Shown: positions 22,587-33,072 of the stretch, one piece after another
Position numbering within the stretch: position 1 is the first letter of the stretch
How the letters are laid out: every line of letters starts with the position of its first letter
Assembly (NCBI GenBank): GCA_949592205.1
Contig: CATIUR010000003.1
Coordinates: forward strand, 76,598,501-76,662,500
From: Helichrysum umbraculigerum
Lineage: Eukaryota > Streptophyta > Magnoliopsida > Asterales > Asteraceae
DNA: 64,000 nucleotides
Direction: 5' to 3'
Notes under the pieces: generated by a model
Told to the model about the DNA's origin: nothing
The model's database searches: none
Seen by the model: only the letters and a program-made list of their open reading frames with translations
Translations under genes and position numbers: made by a program

Positions 22587-25500
22587 CTACACATCATCCA
22601 TTTCTTCAAGGTTCAATGCCGTCTCATACTTTGCTCCTGGTCCATCATATTTTGTGCTCAACTTCATCTTCACAATCCTTTGACTCGGGGACCTCTTTTG
22701 TAATGAAGCGTACTTCAAACTCCTCTTGGGAGTGGATTTAGTCGGAGTAACGGATCGTACCTCAGTTTCAGCAGTTTCTTTGATTTTCTTCCCCTTGCGG
22801 CTAGCTGGATCATTTTCATCAACAGGCTCAGTAGCAACCACATCTTTAGAATTGGGCATCGGTACTTCTTTTGGCCAGATTGGTAGTGGGATACCATCCT
22901 TGCTCCCAATGAATTGCTCACCTGTAAGTGGATCAGTGCACAAACCAACACCCCACCAAGTTGGCATATAATTTGGTGGACCTATTATAATCACAAATAC
23001 AAAACTTTTATAAACACCAAGCAACAGAAACAGCAATAAAACAGTAACAGCATCCACTTAACACCATTTATTAAAATTTGCTATAATGTTAAAAAATTCC
23101 ATTTTTACCTTTTAGTTTCCTTCCGGGTGCTGAACTAGAAACACCAACAGCCACACCACCTCTTGATGAAGGATTAGTCCCTCCTAGAAAAACTTTGCTT
23201 GAATCAACATTTGGTTTAATGGTCCAATCAACTGGTTCAGTAGCAGTGCTATCAGTTGACCCACCTTCAAAGACCACTGTTTTTTCATGTGCATTAAAAC
23301 AAACATCATTCACAAGCTTTCTTTTTCTGCTACCAACTAAGCCTAAGCTACCTTCATTACCAGCTTTGGTTTGATCAGCAACATTACCACCATTTATCCC
23401 ATGTTTCTTACCACCTGCTGTTTGACCTTTTTTGTTTCCACCCTTAGATTGACCACCTTTGTTACCACCCTTGTTACCACCAGCTCCAACTCCACCCTTT
23501 TTACCACCTGCTTTACCTCCACCAGTGTTACCACCTGCTCCACCTCCACCAGTGTTACCACCTGGTCCACCTCCACCATTCGGTTCACAATTGTTACCAC
23601 CTGCTCCACTGTCTTTCTTTGGCCTCCCAAGCTTTTTAGCAACTTTCTTAGGTGGTGGCCTTCTATCAAATGTGCATCCACTCTTGTTATGACCCTGTTG
23701 GAAGCAGTTTTGACATGTAATGATTGTTCCTTGTCTTGATATCCTTTTAGTTTTAGGCCTCCCAGGCATCTTCTTAGGCATTGGAGGTAAAGGTTTATTT
23801 CCATTGTTTGGCACCCAAGTTGACATGCCACCAACAGGTTTAAGATAACATGTGTAAGCTTTCAGATATGTCTCTCTTCTGAACCAATTAGGAAGATAAT
23901 GTTCAGCTGTCTTCCTAATTTTGAAGATGACTGCCACTGCATGTGGGCATGGAATGCCAGAAATTTGCCACATTCTACAACTACAGGTCTTCTTCACCTC
24001 ATCCACTTTGAATGCTTCATTGCCTTGTCTACACTCATACTCACTACCACCTGAAAAGACTACATGCCAAAACCTGCAAATTGTATATTATGTACTGAAG
24101 TTAGAAAATGACTGAAGTAAATGTATTTAACTTGTCAACAGCTATACTAAATGTATTAAAGTAAGTATATGAAGTACCTTTGTTGATCTTTTGACCACTC
24201 AAGTCTTTTCTGTATTGAGGGACATATGTGAGTTGGCCACTTGTCAGAAAGTCTTCTCATAGTGTCCATCCTTTCCATTACAATGACTCTAATGGCTTCT
24301 AGCATAGTTATTATAGGCTTATTTCTAATCCTAACAATAACTGAGTTGAAACATTCACTGAAGCCATTCTCCACAGACTCACAAGCTCTATCTACTTCAA
24401 AGAAGGCTCTTGACCATGACTTTTGGTTCCTATCCTTTAAATACTTCCATGCATTTGGATTTGCAGCTTTGATATCTTCCATAACTCTGTCAAATAACAC
24501 TGGATATGAGGCTTTTGCGGCTGCCCAAAACATACTCCTAAATTCAAGTCCACTCCATTGTTTTCTAAAGTTTTGATAAATGTGCCTTGCACATTGTCTG
24601 TGCTCAGCATGAGGCATTACGTCCTTAACAGCTTCTATCAGTCCCTATACATCAATTACAAGTAAAATGTCATAATATATAAAACTTTCAAGTATAAGTT
24701 ACATTTATGGAAATTGAAAACTAAAACAACTTTGTATTAGAAGTGTACCTTGTGTTGATCTGACATTAGTGTAACACCTACACCACATTCTACTTCCAAA
24801 TCTCCAGCAACCAAGTCTAAAAACCAGCTCCAGTTTTCTTTGTTTTCCACACATACCACTGCCCAAGCAACTGGGAAAACATGATTGTTCCCATCTCTTC
24901 CAATAGCTGTTAATAACTCTCCTGTGTTTGGACTCTTTAAGAAACACCCATCCAAGGCTATAATTTTTCTACAACCTTTTCTCCATCCCTCTGCCAACCC
25001 TTTCAAGCACACATAAAACCTATCAAAATAGGTTTTACCATCAGGGTTGTTAGTCACTCCTAACTTCACAGTGGATCCTGGATTGGTAGCTACAAGTTCA
25101 TCAGCATATGCTCTCAACAACCCATAATGTTCCACAATAGATTTATGGTACTCAGTTAAAGCCCATGCCTTTGCATTTGTGCACTGACCTGGACTAACTT
25201 CACAATTATACTTCTTCTTTACCATTTCTGCAATCTCCACCATTTTAATATCTGGGTTAGCTCTAATCTTGGCACCAAACTGTCTTCCTATCCACTTGTA
25301 GTTTATCAATGAGCCAAATCTGTAATTTCTTACACAAGTATGGTGATTCACCAAAGATATGACTTGAAAGGATCCCTCATGTGTCATCCTTCTTCCAAAA
25401 CATCTCCATGGACATTTGGGTTCATCACCCTTAACTACACTTGGATACCTTATGTGCTTTCTCTGCTTACCCTTTTCTTCTGATTGAAGTTTTGGTGGTC

Positions 25501-26533
25501 TCTGTCCACACCTAGCAATAACCTTATCCTGACCACTCCTTTCATACCATATCGAAAACCCGTTTGCTAAGGCATAGTGGGTTAAACACTCCTTAAAATT
25601 GGTACTATTTTCATATAATTCCCCTACAATAGGTTCCTTGAGTTTCCAGTGCGTTGCTTGGTCATGTATTGGCCATCTATCAAGTGTTTGTACACGTTGA
25701 AACGGGTCCTCATCTTTATCAACACCCATATTCAGCTTTCTCAGCAGCTCATCCATGAACTCCTCATGCTCACCAACGACATCAATCATGTCAGGCTCTT
25801 CTACCATATTATTTAGACCTCCTAACTTTGGTTGTTGAGTTGGTTTTGGTAACTTCTTGGCAGCAGCCTTTCTAGTCCTAAGCTCAAACAACTCATCTTC
25901 ACCTTCTGAGAGATGATCCAAAGAGGCTGTCTCACTCTCACTGTCACTATCAACATAATTCCCACTCAGAAAATCAAAGTCCTGCTCACCACCCTCATCT
26001 TTCGGTATGTCATTCTCTGCAACTGCTTCTGCAGTAGGGCCCTCTGCATTACTAATATCTGGGTTACCATGATTCTCCTCTTCATCATTATTCTCCTTAG
26101 AATTGTGTGGGGCTTCTTGATCATTATGTTCTGCATCATTGTGTTGCTCTTATGTCACGTGGTCTTCGTTTATATCATCATCTCTTCTTAAAATGTACTT
26201 ACGCATAGCGTCCCCGTAATCCCCAAAGTGGTCCAAATAGATATGGACCTTGCCATAACAGTGAGCAAGATCATACAAAACATCCATATCATCGTCGTTA
26301 AACAGCTCATATAAACCATCTTTAATGGACTTGTCCGGCACGGCAAAGTACACTGCGTGAATTGCATTCCCAGATTCATGTTCGAGAAATTCATACAATT
26401 CTTGGTACACCATTCTAGCAGCAATGATAGGAAACACCACATCATTTTCATACCTGAATGGTATAAACATAAACGCACCATCATGATGCACTTCAAACTC
26501 GTACCCACGAAAAGCTAGAGGTGTGTCAGCCAT
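22587..26533 (-). CDS. MULE transposase (MURA/MuDR type), one in-frame stop
   Basis: Four coding exons: 26533-24749, 24644-24178, 24073-23109 and 22981-22587, all GT-AG, 1203 codons. Domains in order: a PB1-like N-terminal region (FEVHHDGAFMFIPFRYEND to VHIYLDHFGDY, residues 10-110); an acidic linker; a MuDR DNA-binding-like segment (residues about 270-400); a DDE catalytic core with ALDGCFLK, LMSDQHKG and a Glu in SVENGFSECFN; a SWIM zinc finger (CSCRMWQISGIPCPHAVAV); a CCHC knuckle (CQNCFQQGHNKSGC); a long Gly/Lys/Asn-rich tract; and a tail with PPNYMPTWWGVGLCTD. Codon 128 (26152-26150) is TAA in an otherwise open frame. A 5' UTR intron (27023-26535) fits a donor and acceptor just upstream of the ATG. 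It catalyses cut-and-paste transposition in the nucleus if read through or supplied in trans. Confidence 0.88.
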
Positions 26534-26534
26534 A

Positions 26535-27316
26535 CTGCAAAATAACGAAAGGTACTGTGGTAAAACAATAATAACAATACTTACGGTTGATTTAGACTAA
26601 ATAAAACTGTAATCAGCTCAATATACCATGCAATCGAAGTTCTAGCAAGAAATTATAAAAAAGCCCTAATTTTTAAACAAAGGGTTTCGGCTCTGCAAAT
26701 ATAAAGTACTACAACCAAATAAAACATGATTATAATACATTTTAACACATCTATTGACCTATGAATACGTTTCAGACTTCATCAACTTTTTTGAAATTTT
26801 TTTTAGCGAAACCATAAAAACCGTAGAATTTGTTTCACAAACTAAATGATCAGACAATACGAAATTAAGAGCTGAAATAGCTTCGTTTTTACATATGTAA
26901 ACACATACATATTATGTCATTTGATAGTTGATGAAGTTTACCACCGTCCATTACATACGATAATAAACGCAAAACATAACAACAGACTTTTACAAAATTC
27001 ACCGTAGATAGTAACTAACATACCTTGCCAAGCATTAAGGTGAAGACGAAAGTGAAAACGAACGACAATCGGTGAAGATATCAGCGTATACTTTATGATA
27101 TTATGGAGAGGTTTTGGCGGGTGGGTGGTGGGAGCAAAAACGAGGACATATATTGAATGAGAACAAAAAGCCCTAATTTGTCTTTATAAATGACACAGCA
27201 AAAATAAAATGTATCAAACTTTTAAGTGACGTGGATGTTTGTTGTGACGTGGATGTTTGGTGTCAACGCCACATCAGCAGATAAGTCCAGCGAGGCAAGC
27301 TTAGGGGGTAATCCGT
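26535..27316 (-). other. MULE 5' untranslated region and 5' UTR intron
   Basis: On the minus strand, CTTGGCAAG|GTATG at 27024/27023 is a good donor and TTTTGCAG at 26535 a good acceptor, one base before the transposase ATG. This suggests a leader exon of roughly 27024-27100 and an intron of about 490 bp. No other coding sequence is visible. Confidence 0.55.
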
Positions 27317-27446
27317 GTTTACTCTAAATGAATACATACAATAGGGTGTGATTAGGCAATTGGATACATACAATAGCAAATTTGAAAGTTGAGTACATAC
27401 AATAGCAATTTTGGGAAAGTTCAATACATTTTCGTGGAATTTGCCC
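27317..27446 (-). repeat. MULE right terminal inverted repeat (130 bp)
   Basis: Inverted match of 21182-21311 with no difference seen by eye. It ends in GGAATTTGCCC directly before the 9-bp TSD and probably contains the transposase promoter. Confidence 0.9.
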
Positions 27447-29538
27447 TTCTCAAACTTGATCAAGGTAATCAACTAATACTCCACCATGCATTTTAGTGAG
27501 ATTCTTCGTGTTTTCTCTTCTTCTTCCTTTTTTTTCAAATTATAATCAAGACATTAGACCACACACACAAAAACCAGATTGCTGAATTGAGAAGCTAAAA
27601 AACACAAGTCAAGCTTTTCTTTTCCGTCTGAGAAACAACTTGTGCTAATAAGGCATTGCAAGAGATGTTATTGTTTTTCTAACGATCCTACTTAACAGAA
27701 AATTGTATACCAACAATCGCAACCAATAAATTGAAAAGAAAAAACGAAGTTAAAGCATGAAACGACAAGCGCTTAAAGGAAATTTTCATCGGTTATGTTG
27801 CAACAAAATTAACACTATGTTAGTATGCGTAGTCGGGAAAATACAAGTGCATTTTCATTGAGATAGGGTGCATATAGTGGCAATTAAATTTCTCTAATTT
27901 TTCATCTATACTTTTCCAGAAAATGATAGACGACTTTTTTTTATCTCTAATATACTACTCAAAATTAGAAAATGTGTTCATTTGTTTTCCATTTCCAGTT
28001 TAAAAATGAGTCTCATATCTTTGTAAAGGAAATTAGTTGAAAACTACAAAAGTGGGTTTTCAAATGTGTGTAGTCTAATTTAGAAAAGTGGTTTTTCTCT
28101 TTTCTAAGAGAGGTTTGCCTTAAAAGTCCAATTTGAGCACGTTTTTCCCTGTTTAGAGTTCTCCTTAAAAAAATTTTCTCAAAAAAGTCCAATTTCGGGC
28201 AACTAAAAGCACCCTAAGCCTCTATTTTATAAATTACACAACACTAGGAAAGCAATCAAGATAATTAGGAAGCCATTGAACCTAGACTAGGAACTACTCG
28301 TATATCATTATCTCTAGCAGTTAGGATCATCAACTCATGCATACATTATAATGTTTCGTACATTCTAGCAAGTGCGATGGTTAGTTTGCAATGGAACAAA
28401 TAGATTGATTAAAAGACCATTTAGTCTATTAATAGATGTTATGGTGTACCGGTGTTGTATTGCAAATTAAACTACCGCAGTGCTGTCTTGCAAATAAATC
28501 ATCAAATGTAGGCATTGTGAAATACGGAATCTCTTTACCAACCCACCATAAGGTACCTTTCACAGTTGAATATTGGTTACATGTGGTGTATGCATACAAG
28601 TGATAAGACTGGCAAATATTGGCACTGTTCTAGGTATACGTTAAGAATCAAGGGAGCCAAATCTCAGTATGTTTATAATTAGTATACATCTAGGTACAAG
28701 GTGGCTTATTTTAATAATTTGTATTCTAATTATTAATATGAAATGATTGAGTCAGGATACTAGCTTTTCTTACTTCGAGATAAATAACCAAAAATCAATT
28801 CAACTCTGACTTACATGATCGGCAGGATATTCTTTGTGGTTCTCCTTTCCTCGGAAAACGCCTGTCCTTGTCAATATAGAATGCCATGGATGTCCAGCCT
28901 GAGATATAAAAATGGGAAATGAAGTTTTATATAGTATAATGCACACGCTTCACTCATCTAATTCAACCTTGTTCAATTTGATAATATTCGTAAGTAAAAG
29001 AAACAAACCTGTCTTGCCCCCCTAATATCAACTGAAGGATTGTCCCCGATCATGTACAGGGTTTCAAAATTGTGTGATCTGTAATCTTCATTGAGATCAT
29101 CAGCACTACTTGCCAATGATTGGAGTTGCTTCAGTATGGATTCAGCATTCTTGAACACAAAAGGATTTGGTTTTCCAAACGATGTATACTCCAATGGCTT
29201 GGGGTGAATCCTACATGAGCAGAGCAAAAGTTAACGTCATAAAATATGAAATTAACTTTGAGCAATGTGGTATTTGTCAGAAAAAGTCTAAAAAATACGT
29301 GGAATGTATATAGTAACCATGATGCAAGCATCTTTATTAACTGGATTTAACATTGTTAGTTCACTCAAACCCACATAGTAAACAAAAAAAGCACAAAGTA
29401 TTATCCATTTAGAGGTGGCAAAATGGGTGGGTTGGCTAATTGGTAACGGGAAAAAACGTGCATCTTTATGCATGAGTCAAGTCAAGTAAGGTCAGGTTGG
29501 GCTGGCCTCAAACACTGAAGACAATGTTTATAATAAAC

Positions 29539-29599
29539 AATTAGTGTTTCAAATATGTTTAAGAAATATTATTTCTTAAACATATTTGAAACACTAATT
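29539..29599. repeat. Perfect 30-bp-arm palindrome at the duplication junction
   Basis: Positions 29539-29568 are mirrored exactly by 29570-29599 around T29569. Copy 2 (45323-45361) has the left arm and only the inner hairpin AAGAAATATTATTTCTT before continuing into unique intron sequence. The outer part of the right arm in copy 1 is therefore a new inverted copy made at the breakpoint. Confidence 0.9.
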
Positions 29600-30151
29600 T
29601 GCTATCTATCACATATGCCAAATAAGAATCATATCCCTTTAATAGGGATTTCCTAGCTTTCAACAAAAAAATCAACGGAAGACTACCCTTTTCACGTTCT
29701 CCTCGAGCCATGACATATGACCCATCAGAAATCGGAAGTCTTATAATCTTTTTATGACAATCAATATTGGCTTTATTCAAACTTAACCAATCCATACCGA
29801 TAACCACATCGAAACTAGGAATTGGCATTAACAAAAAGGAGACTAGAAAATTATGACCCTCAATAAGTATACTAGCTCCAGCTACCGATGTGGTAACCGG
29901 AACTAATTTACCGTCAGCAATCTCAACTTCTAAAGGTTTAACAATCAAAGAGGGAGTCAATTTCAGTCTATCACAAAATTTCACAGATATAAACGAACAG
30001 TTGGCACCAGAATCAAACAATACACGAGCTGGTACAGAATTTATGAGAAAAGTACCACTAATAACATCTTCAGTGGTGACAGCTTCATCAACTGTCATTT
30101 GGAAAGCTCGGCTAGCAGCTACTGGTGGATTCTTCCTCTTTTGACCAGAGG
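29600..30151 (-). pseudogene. Ty3/gypsy aspartic protease fragment
   Basis: An open frame encodes a retropepsin-like domain with the catalytic motif LFDSGANCSFIS and the downstream VVIGMDWLSLNKANIDCH segment typical of plant Ty3/gypsy proteases. It would cleave the Gag-Pol polyprotein. The frame runs into the duplication junction after YLAYVIDSK, so everything downstream is lost. Its upstream part is interrupted by the solo LTR at 30157-31671. Confidence 0.85.
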
Positions 30152-30156
30152 ATGAC

Positions 30157-31671
30157 TGATAAGCATCAAATAGATAGTATATTTTATATTAATTTATCCT
30201 TATATTTTTATACATTTTATTGCATTTATATGATTTTAGTTACTTATTTTGTTGATAATTGCAGAAATGTATTTTAATTGAAGAATTAAGAAAAAGGAAA
30301 AAGAACGAGACCAGAACTGAAGAATTAAAGCACTTAAAGAAATAAAGATTAAAGACCTTGAAGAAATGAAGACTAAAAGAGTTAAAATGAAGAATTGGGC
30401 CAAGAAGACAAAGAAGTCCGGTTATGAAGATTGAGAGTCCAAATATTAAGCCCAAGCCCGTAATTGGAATATTCTGGAATTAACATTCAACCGGCGGTTG
30501 GATTAACCAACCGGCGGTTGAGCTTTAGGGTTTAAGGCGGTGGAGACACGTGGAGTTGGACCCGGATTCGAATTACTCCAACCGGCGGTTGGAGTATCCA
30601 ACCGGCGGTTGAAAGGTCGGCCTGAAAAAGTATAAATAGAGGCTTAAGCTAGGTCATTTGATATACGATTCAAGAATACTAAAATCGAAAGTTAGGGTTT
30701 TAGGGCAACTTTAAGGTGCGATTTTGGAGGCAAATGAGCTAGGGTTTGGAGGTTTTTAACCTTAGGAAAAGCTGGTTTGCTAATTGGTTCGGTTTCTTTA
30801 TCCTTGTAACTTTATTAATCTTTTGGGTTATTTTGGATATTGTTTATTTGAATTAATTACTTATTAGGTTTTCATTATGAATGTTTAAATGTATGTTTAT
30901 TAGAATTATTATATGAATTATATGTTTATGTTGGAACTATATTATTGAATGTTTATTATACAAGAATTGTCTGTGTTATATTAATATTGATAAAAGTTAA
31001 CTGATTTATATAGATAACTTTACGAAGCTAGTGAGTTTTATAAGTTAATTAATGATTATCAATTATTAATGTTAAGTAACATTGTAATTCAACATAATCT
31101 TGGAATTGTATTAATAAACTGCTGATAGATCTTAATAAATAGTAGTATTGTACTTAATCTTTGGCAATGCTACTATATGAAAATTATCTTAATCTTTGTG
31201 ATTTTCTACATTAGCAATTCACCAATAATAATAGCCAACAAAGCAAATAGACATAAGTTGATATAATACGTTTAATAAATAATTGTTTAAATAGATATAA
31301 TCTTCTATCCAATTGAGTATACTTAAGTTGTTTCCTAGAACTTATCTATTAGAATCTGTATCAAAAATATAAATATAAATATAAATATGTTCGTTCGGAA
31401 CTAAAACGTCCCCCTTATCTTGTAGATTATTGTAAATTGGATCCTTGTATTAAATTGTACTATAATTGTAAATATTTGTAATTAGAATAAATAGATAATT
31501 AGTTATAAATAAGAATAACGTTTTCTTGTGTTCCTTGTGTTCGAATTTGGACTTACTTATTAAGCTATATTACATGAACGGGTTAATCTTGCATGAATTG
31601 TGTGATAGTATTATTTAGTATTTCCTTAATTAAACTTGTTATTATAATTGCATATACTTTAGCACACATCA
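30157..31671 (+). mobile_element. Solo LTR nested in the gypsy fragment (1515 bp)
   Basis: Starts TGATAAGCATC and ends GCACACATCA. It is flanked by the 5-bp duplication ATGAC (30152-30156 and 31672-31676), and it splits the gag-pro reading frame of the host element. A TATA box (TATAAATAGA, 30631-30640) is preceded by four copies of CAACCGGCGGTTG (30488, 30508, 30579, 30599). This places the LTR in plus orientation. No internal region remains. Confidence 0.85.
30631..30640 (+). promoter_or_regulatory. TATA box of the nested solo LTR
   Basis: TATAAATAGA, 19 bp downstream of the last CAACCGGCGGTTG motif. It is a near-consensus plant TATA box and fits the U3/R border of an LTR. Confidence 0.65.
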
Positions 31672-31676
31672 ATGAC

Positions 31677-32899
31677 GAACCTTTACCCGTACCCATACTC
31701 CGTCTTTTCGCCTCCGGACAATCCCCTGCACGATGCCCTTCTTTATGACAATTCCAACACACGCTATTAGGGTAGGTACAATCTTTTGCAGCATGACCAA
31801 AAATTCCACACTTAACACACCTAGATGTCTAGGGAGTAAAAGGACCATTATGCCTAGCTCGACATCTATTACAATAGTTACTATCCGTTGGAATTCCCGA
31901 ATTCGATTTCCTGTTTTGTTGACTACTTTACCCTTTCTGCTTACCAGAAGAATCTCCTTTATTTTTCTGTGAATACCTTTCTTTATTCAACACTCTTTTA
32001 GCCATAATATCACCATCAACCGAACGAGCTAAATCATAAGCTTGTGGAAGTGAACCTGCTAATCTCACAGTGGTACGGTAATCAGGAGGTAAAGTTTTCA
32101 CAAAATGATCAATTTTGGTCCGGTCAGTCGGAACCCACTGTTGTACAAACCGTAATTTATCAGAAAACTGCTTAATTAACTCATCAATTGTCATCTGATC
32201 AGTCTTCTGTAAGTCAAGGAATTCTTGTCTAATACGTGAAAGATTAAACTCCGAACAAAATTGCTTACAAACCTCGGCATGAAAATCTGGCCATCTAATA
32301 GCACTCAACTGTTGTGGGGTCAATGGAGCAGTAATCGAATCCCACCAAGACATGGCTTGCCCTTTTAACAACTGAATCGCATAAAGCACTTTATCCTCCT
32401 CCTCACAATGGCATACTTCCAGTTTTCTCTCAACATCACGTAGCCAGTCCAGAGTAACCGTAGGATCAGTACTTCCAGAATATAATAAAGGTTTTAAGAG
32501 AACAACCTTTCTTCAACTGCTGAAATGGAGGAATAACAGGTATCTGATAATTAGAGAAGCCAGACGTAAGAAATGGCGTTGAAGTCTGATAAGTATAACC
32601 TTGCTGCTGTTGCCGTGAAACAAAAGGTATAGATACCGGAATCCGTGTAGAAGATACAATAGGTGGAACATTAGTCACAATATGCGGTTGAGTAGAAATA
32701 GGCTGTTGAGAAGACCCAGCTTGTTCTCTTTGTAGTTCCAATACCCGATTCTCTAATCTCATAATATACTCCTGATCTGTTTCGATTTCCCCCCCCCCCC
32801 GATTAAATTAGATGTACCATTATGACCCTGATTCTCTGGTGGTGCATCTGTCCGAGAGGTATCATTAAGAGTATGGAAAGGTGGCTCATTATCCGCCAT
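31677..32899 (-). pseudogene. Ty3/gypsy gag, frameshifted
   Basis: Starts MADNEPPFHTLND at 32899. A run of ten C on the plus strand (about 32790) shifts the frame, and a second shift near 32505 separates the proline/glutamine-rich N-terminus from the retrotransposon gag core (MLYAIQLLKGQAMSWWDSIT onward, 32389-31928). Two CX2CX4HX4C knuckles follow (CVKCGIFGHAAKDC and CWNCHKEGHRAGDC, about 31820-31700). Gag forms the particle and binds RNA. This copy is broken by at least two frameshifts and a stop after the core. Confidence 0.8.
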
Positions 32900-33057
32900 A
32901 TTTGAAATCACATCACATCTTAAAATTCGTTAATTGTTAGTACTAGCAAACTAACCGAATCTCCTATCGTAACTAATCCCCACCACAAGAAATGTTTGAC
33001 CAACATGACTAAGTTTAGGATTGAACACTTTAAAATGCTCAATTCACCTAAACTTAT

Positions 33058-33069
33058 GCTCTGATACCA
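33058..33069 (-). other. Primer binding site (tRNA-iMet type)
   Basis: Minus strand TGGTATCAGAGC, directly inside the LTR, is the standard plant Ty3/gypsy and copia site complementary to initiator tRNA-Met. Confidence 0.85.
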
Positions 33070-33072
33070 ACT

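Larger units (their letters stand above)
21182..27446. mobile_element. Mutator-like element (MULE), 6265 bp, two convergent genes
   Basis: The ends GGGCAAATTCCACGAAAATG are inverted repeats. The element is flanked by the 9-bp duplication TTCTCAAAC (21173-21181 and 27447-27455), single in copy 2 near 43228-43236. It contains a MURA-type transposase gene on the minus strand (26533-22587) and a GRF zinc-finger gene on the plus strand (21485-22049). The gene 3' ends face each other across about 540 bp. Matching TIRs and an exact TSD point to recent movement. The transposase has one in-frame stop, so this copy may not be autonomous. Confidence 0.93.
7863..29577 (+). repeat. Segmental duplication, copy 1
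   Basis: Sequence from GATCATCGGTGTAATT at 7863 to AAGAAATATTATTTCTT ending at 29577 recurs in the same orientation at 35015-45361. It carries LKHA4 copy 1, an ankyrin relic and the last three exons of the HAD gene. It is about twice as long as copy 2, mainly because of five private insertions (8475-10405, 12586-13222, 13349-14385, 19967-20528, 21182-27446). The part from 10820 to about 12470 aligns poorly with copy 2, which has a different LTR fragment there. The HAD gene is complete only in copy 2 plus its right flank, as expected for a tandem duplication that ended inside that gene. Confidence 0.93.
21065..29577 (-). pseudogene. Truncated HDHD5-like HAD hydrolase (exons 10-12 only)
   Basis: Exons equivalent to 10 (29210-29009), 11 (28898-28815) and 12 (21124-21065) of the complete gene at 43123-48438 are present with intact splice sites and frames. 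The duplication ends at 29577 within intron 9, so exons 1-9, including the catalytic DID motif and start codon, are missing. A 6.27-kb Mutator-like element sits in the last intron. The remaining piece keeps the Lys motif (FGKPNP) and the acidic motif (GDNPSVD) but cannot make an active HAD enzyme. The sequence is nearly identical to the functional copy. Confidence 0.9.

Noticed and set aside
23371..23834. Several ORFs in both directions over the Gly-rich part of the transposase
   Set aside because: Shadow frames of the repetitive GGN/GGK codons in transposase exon 3.
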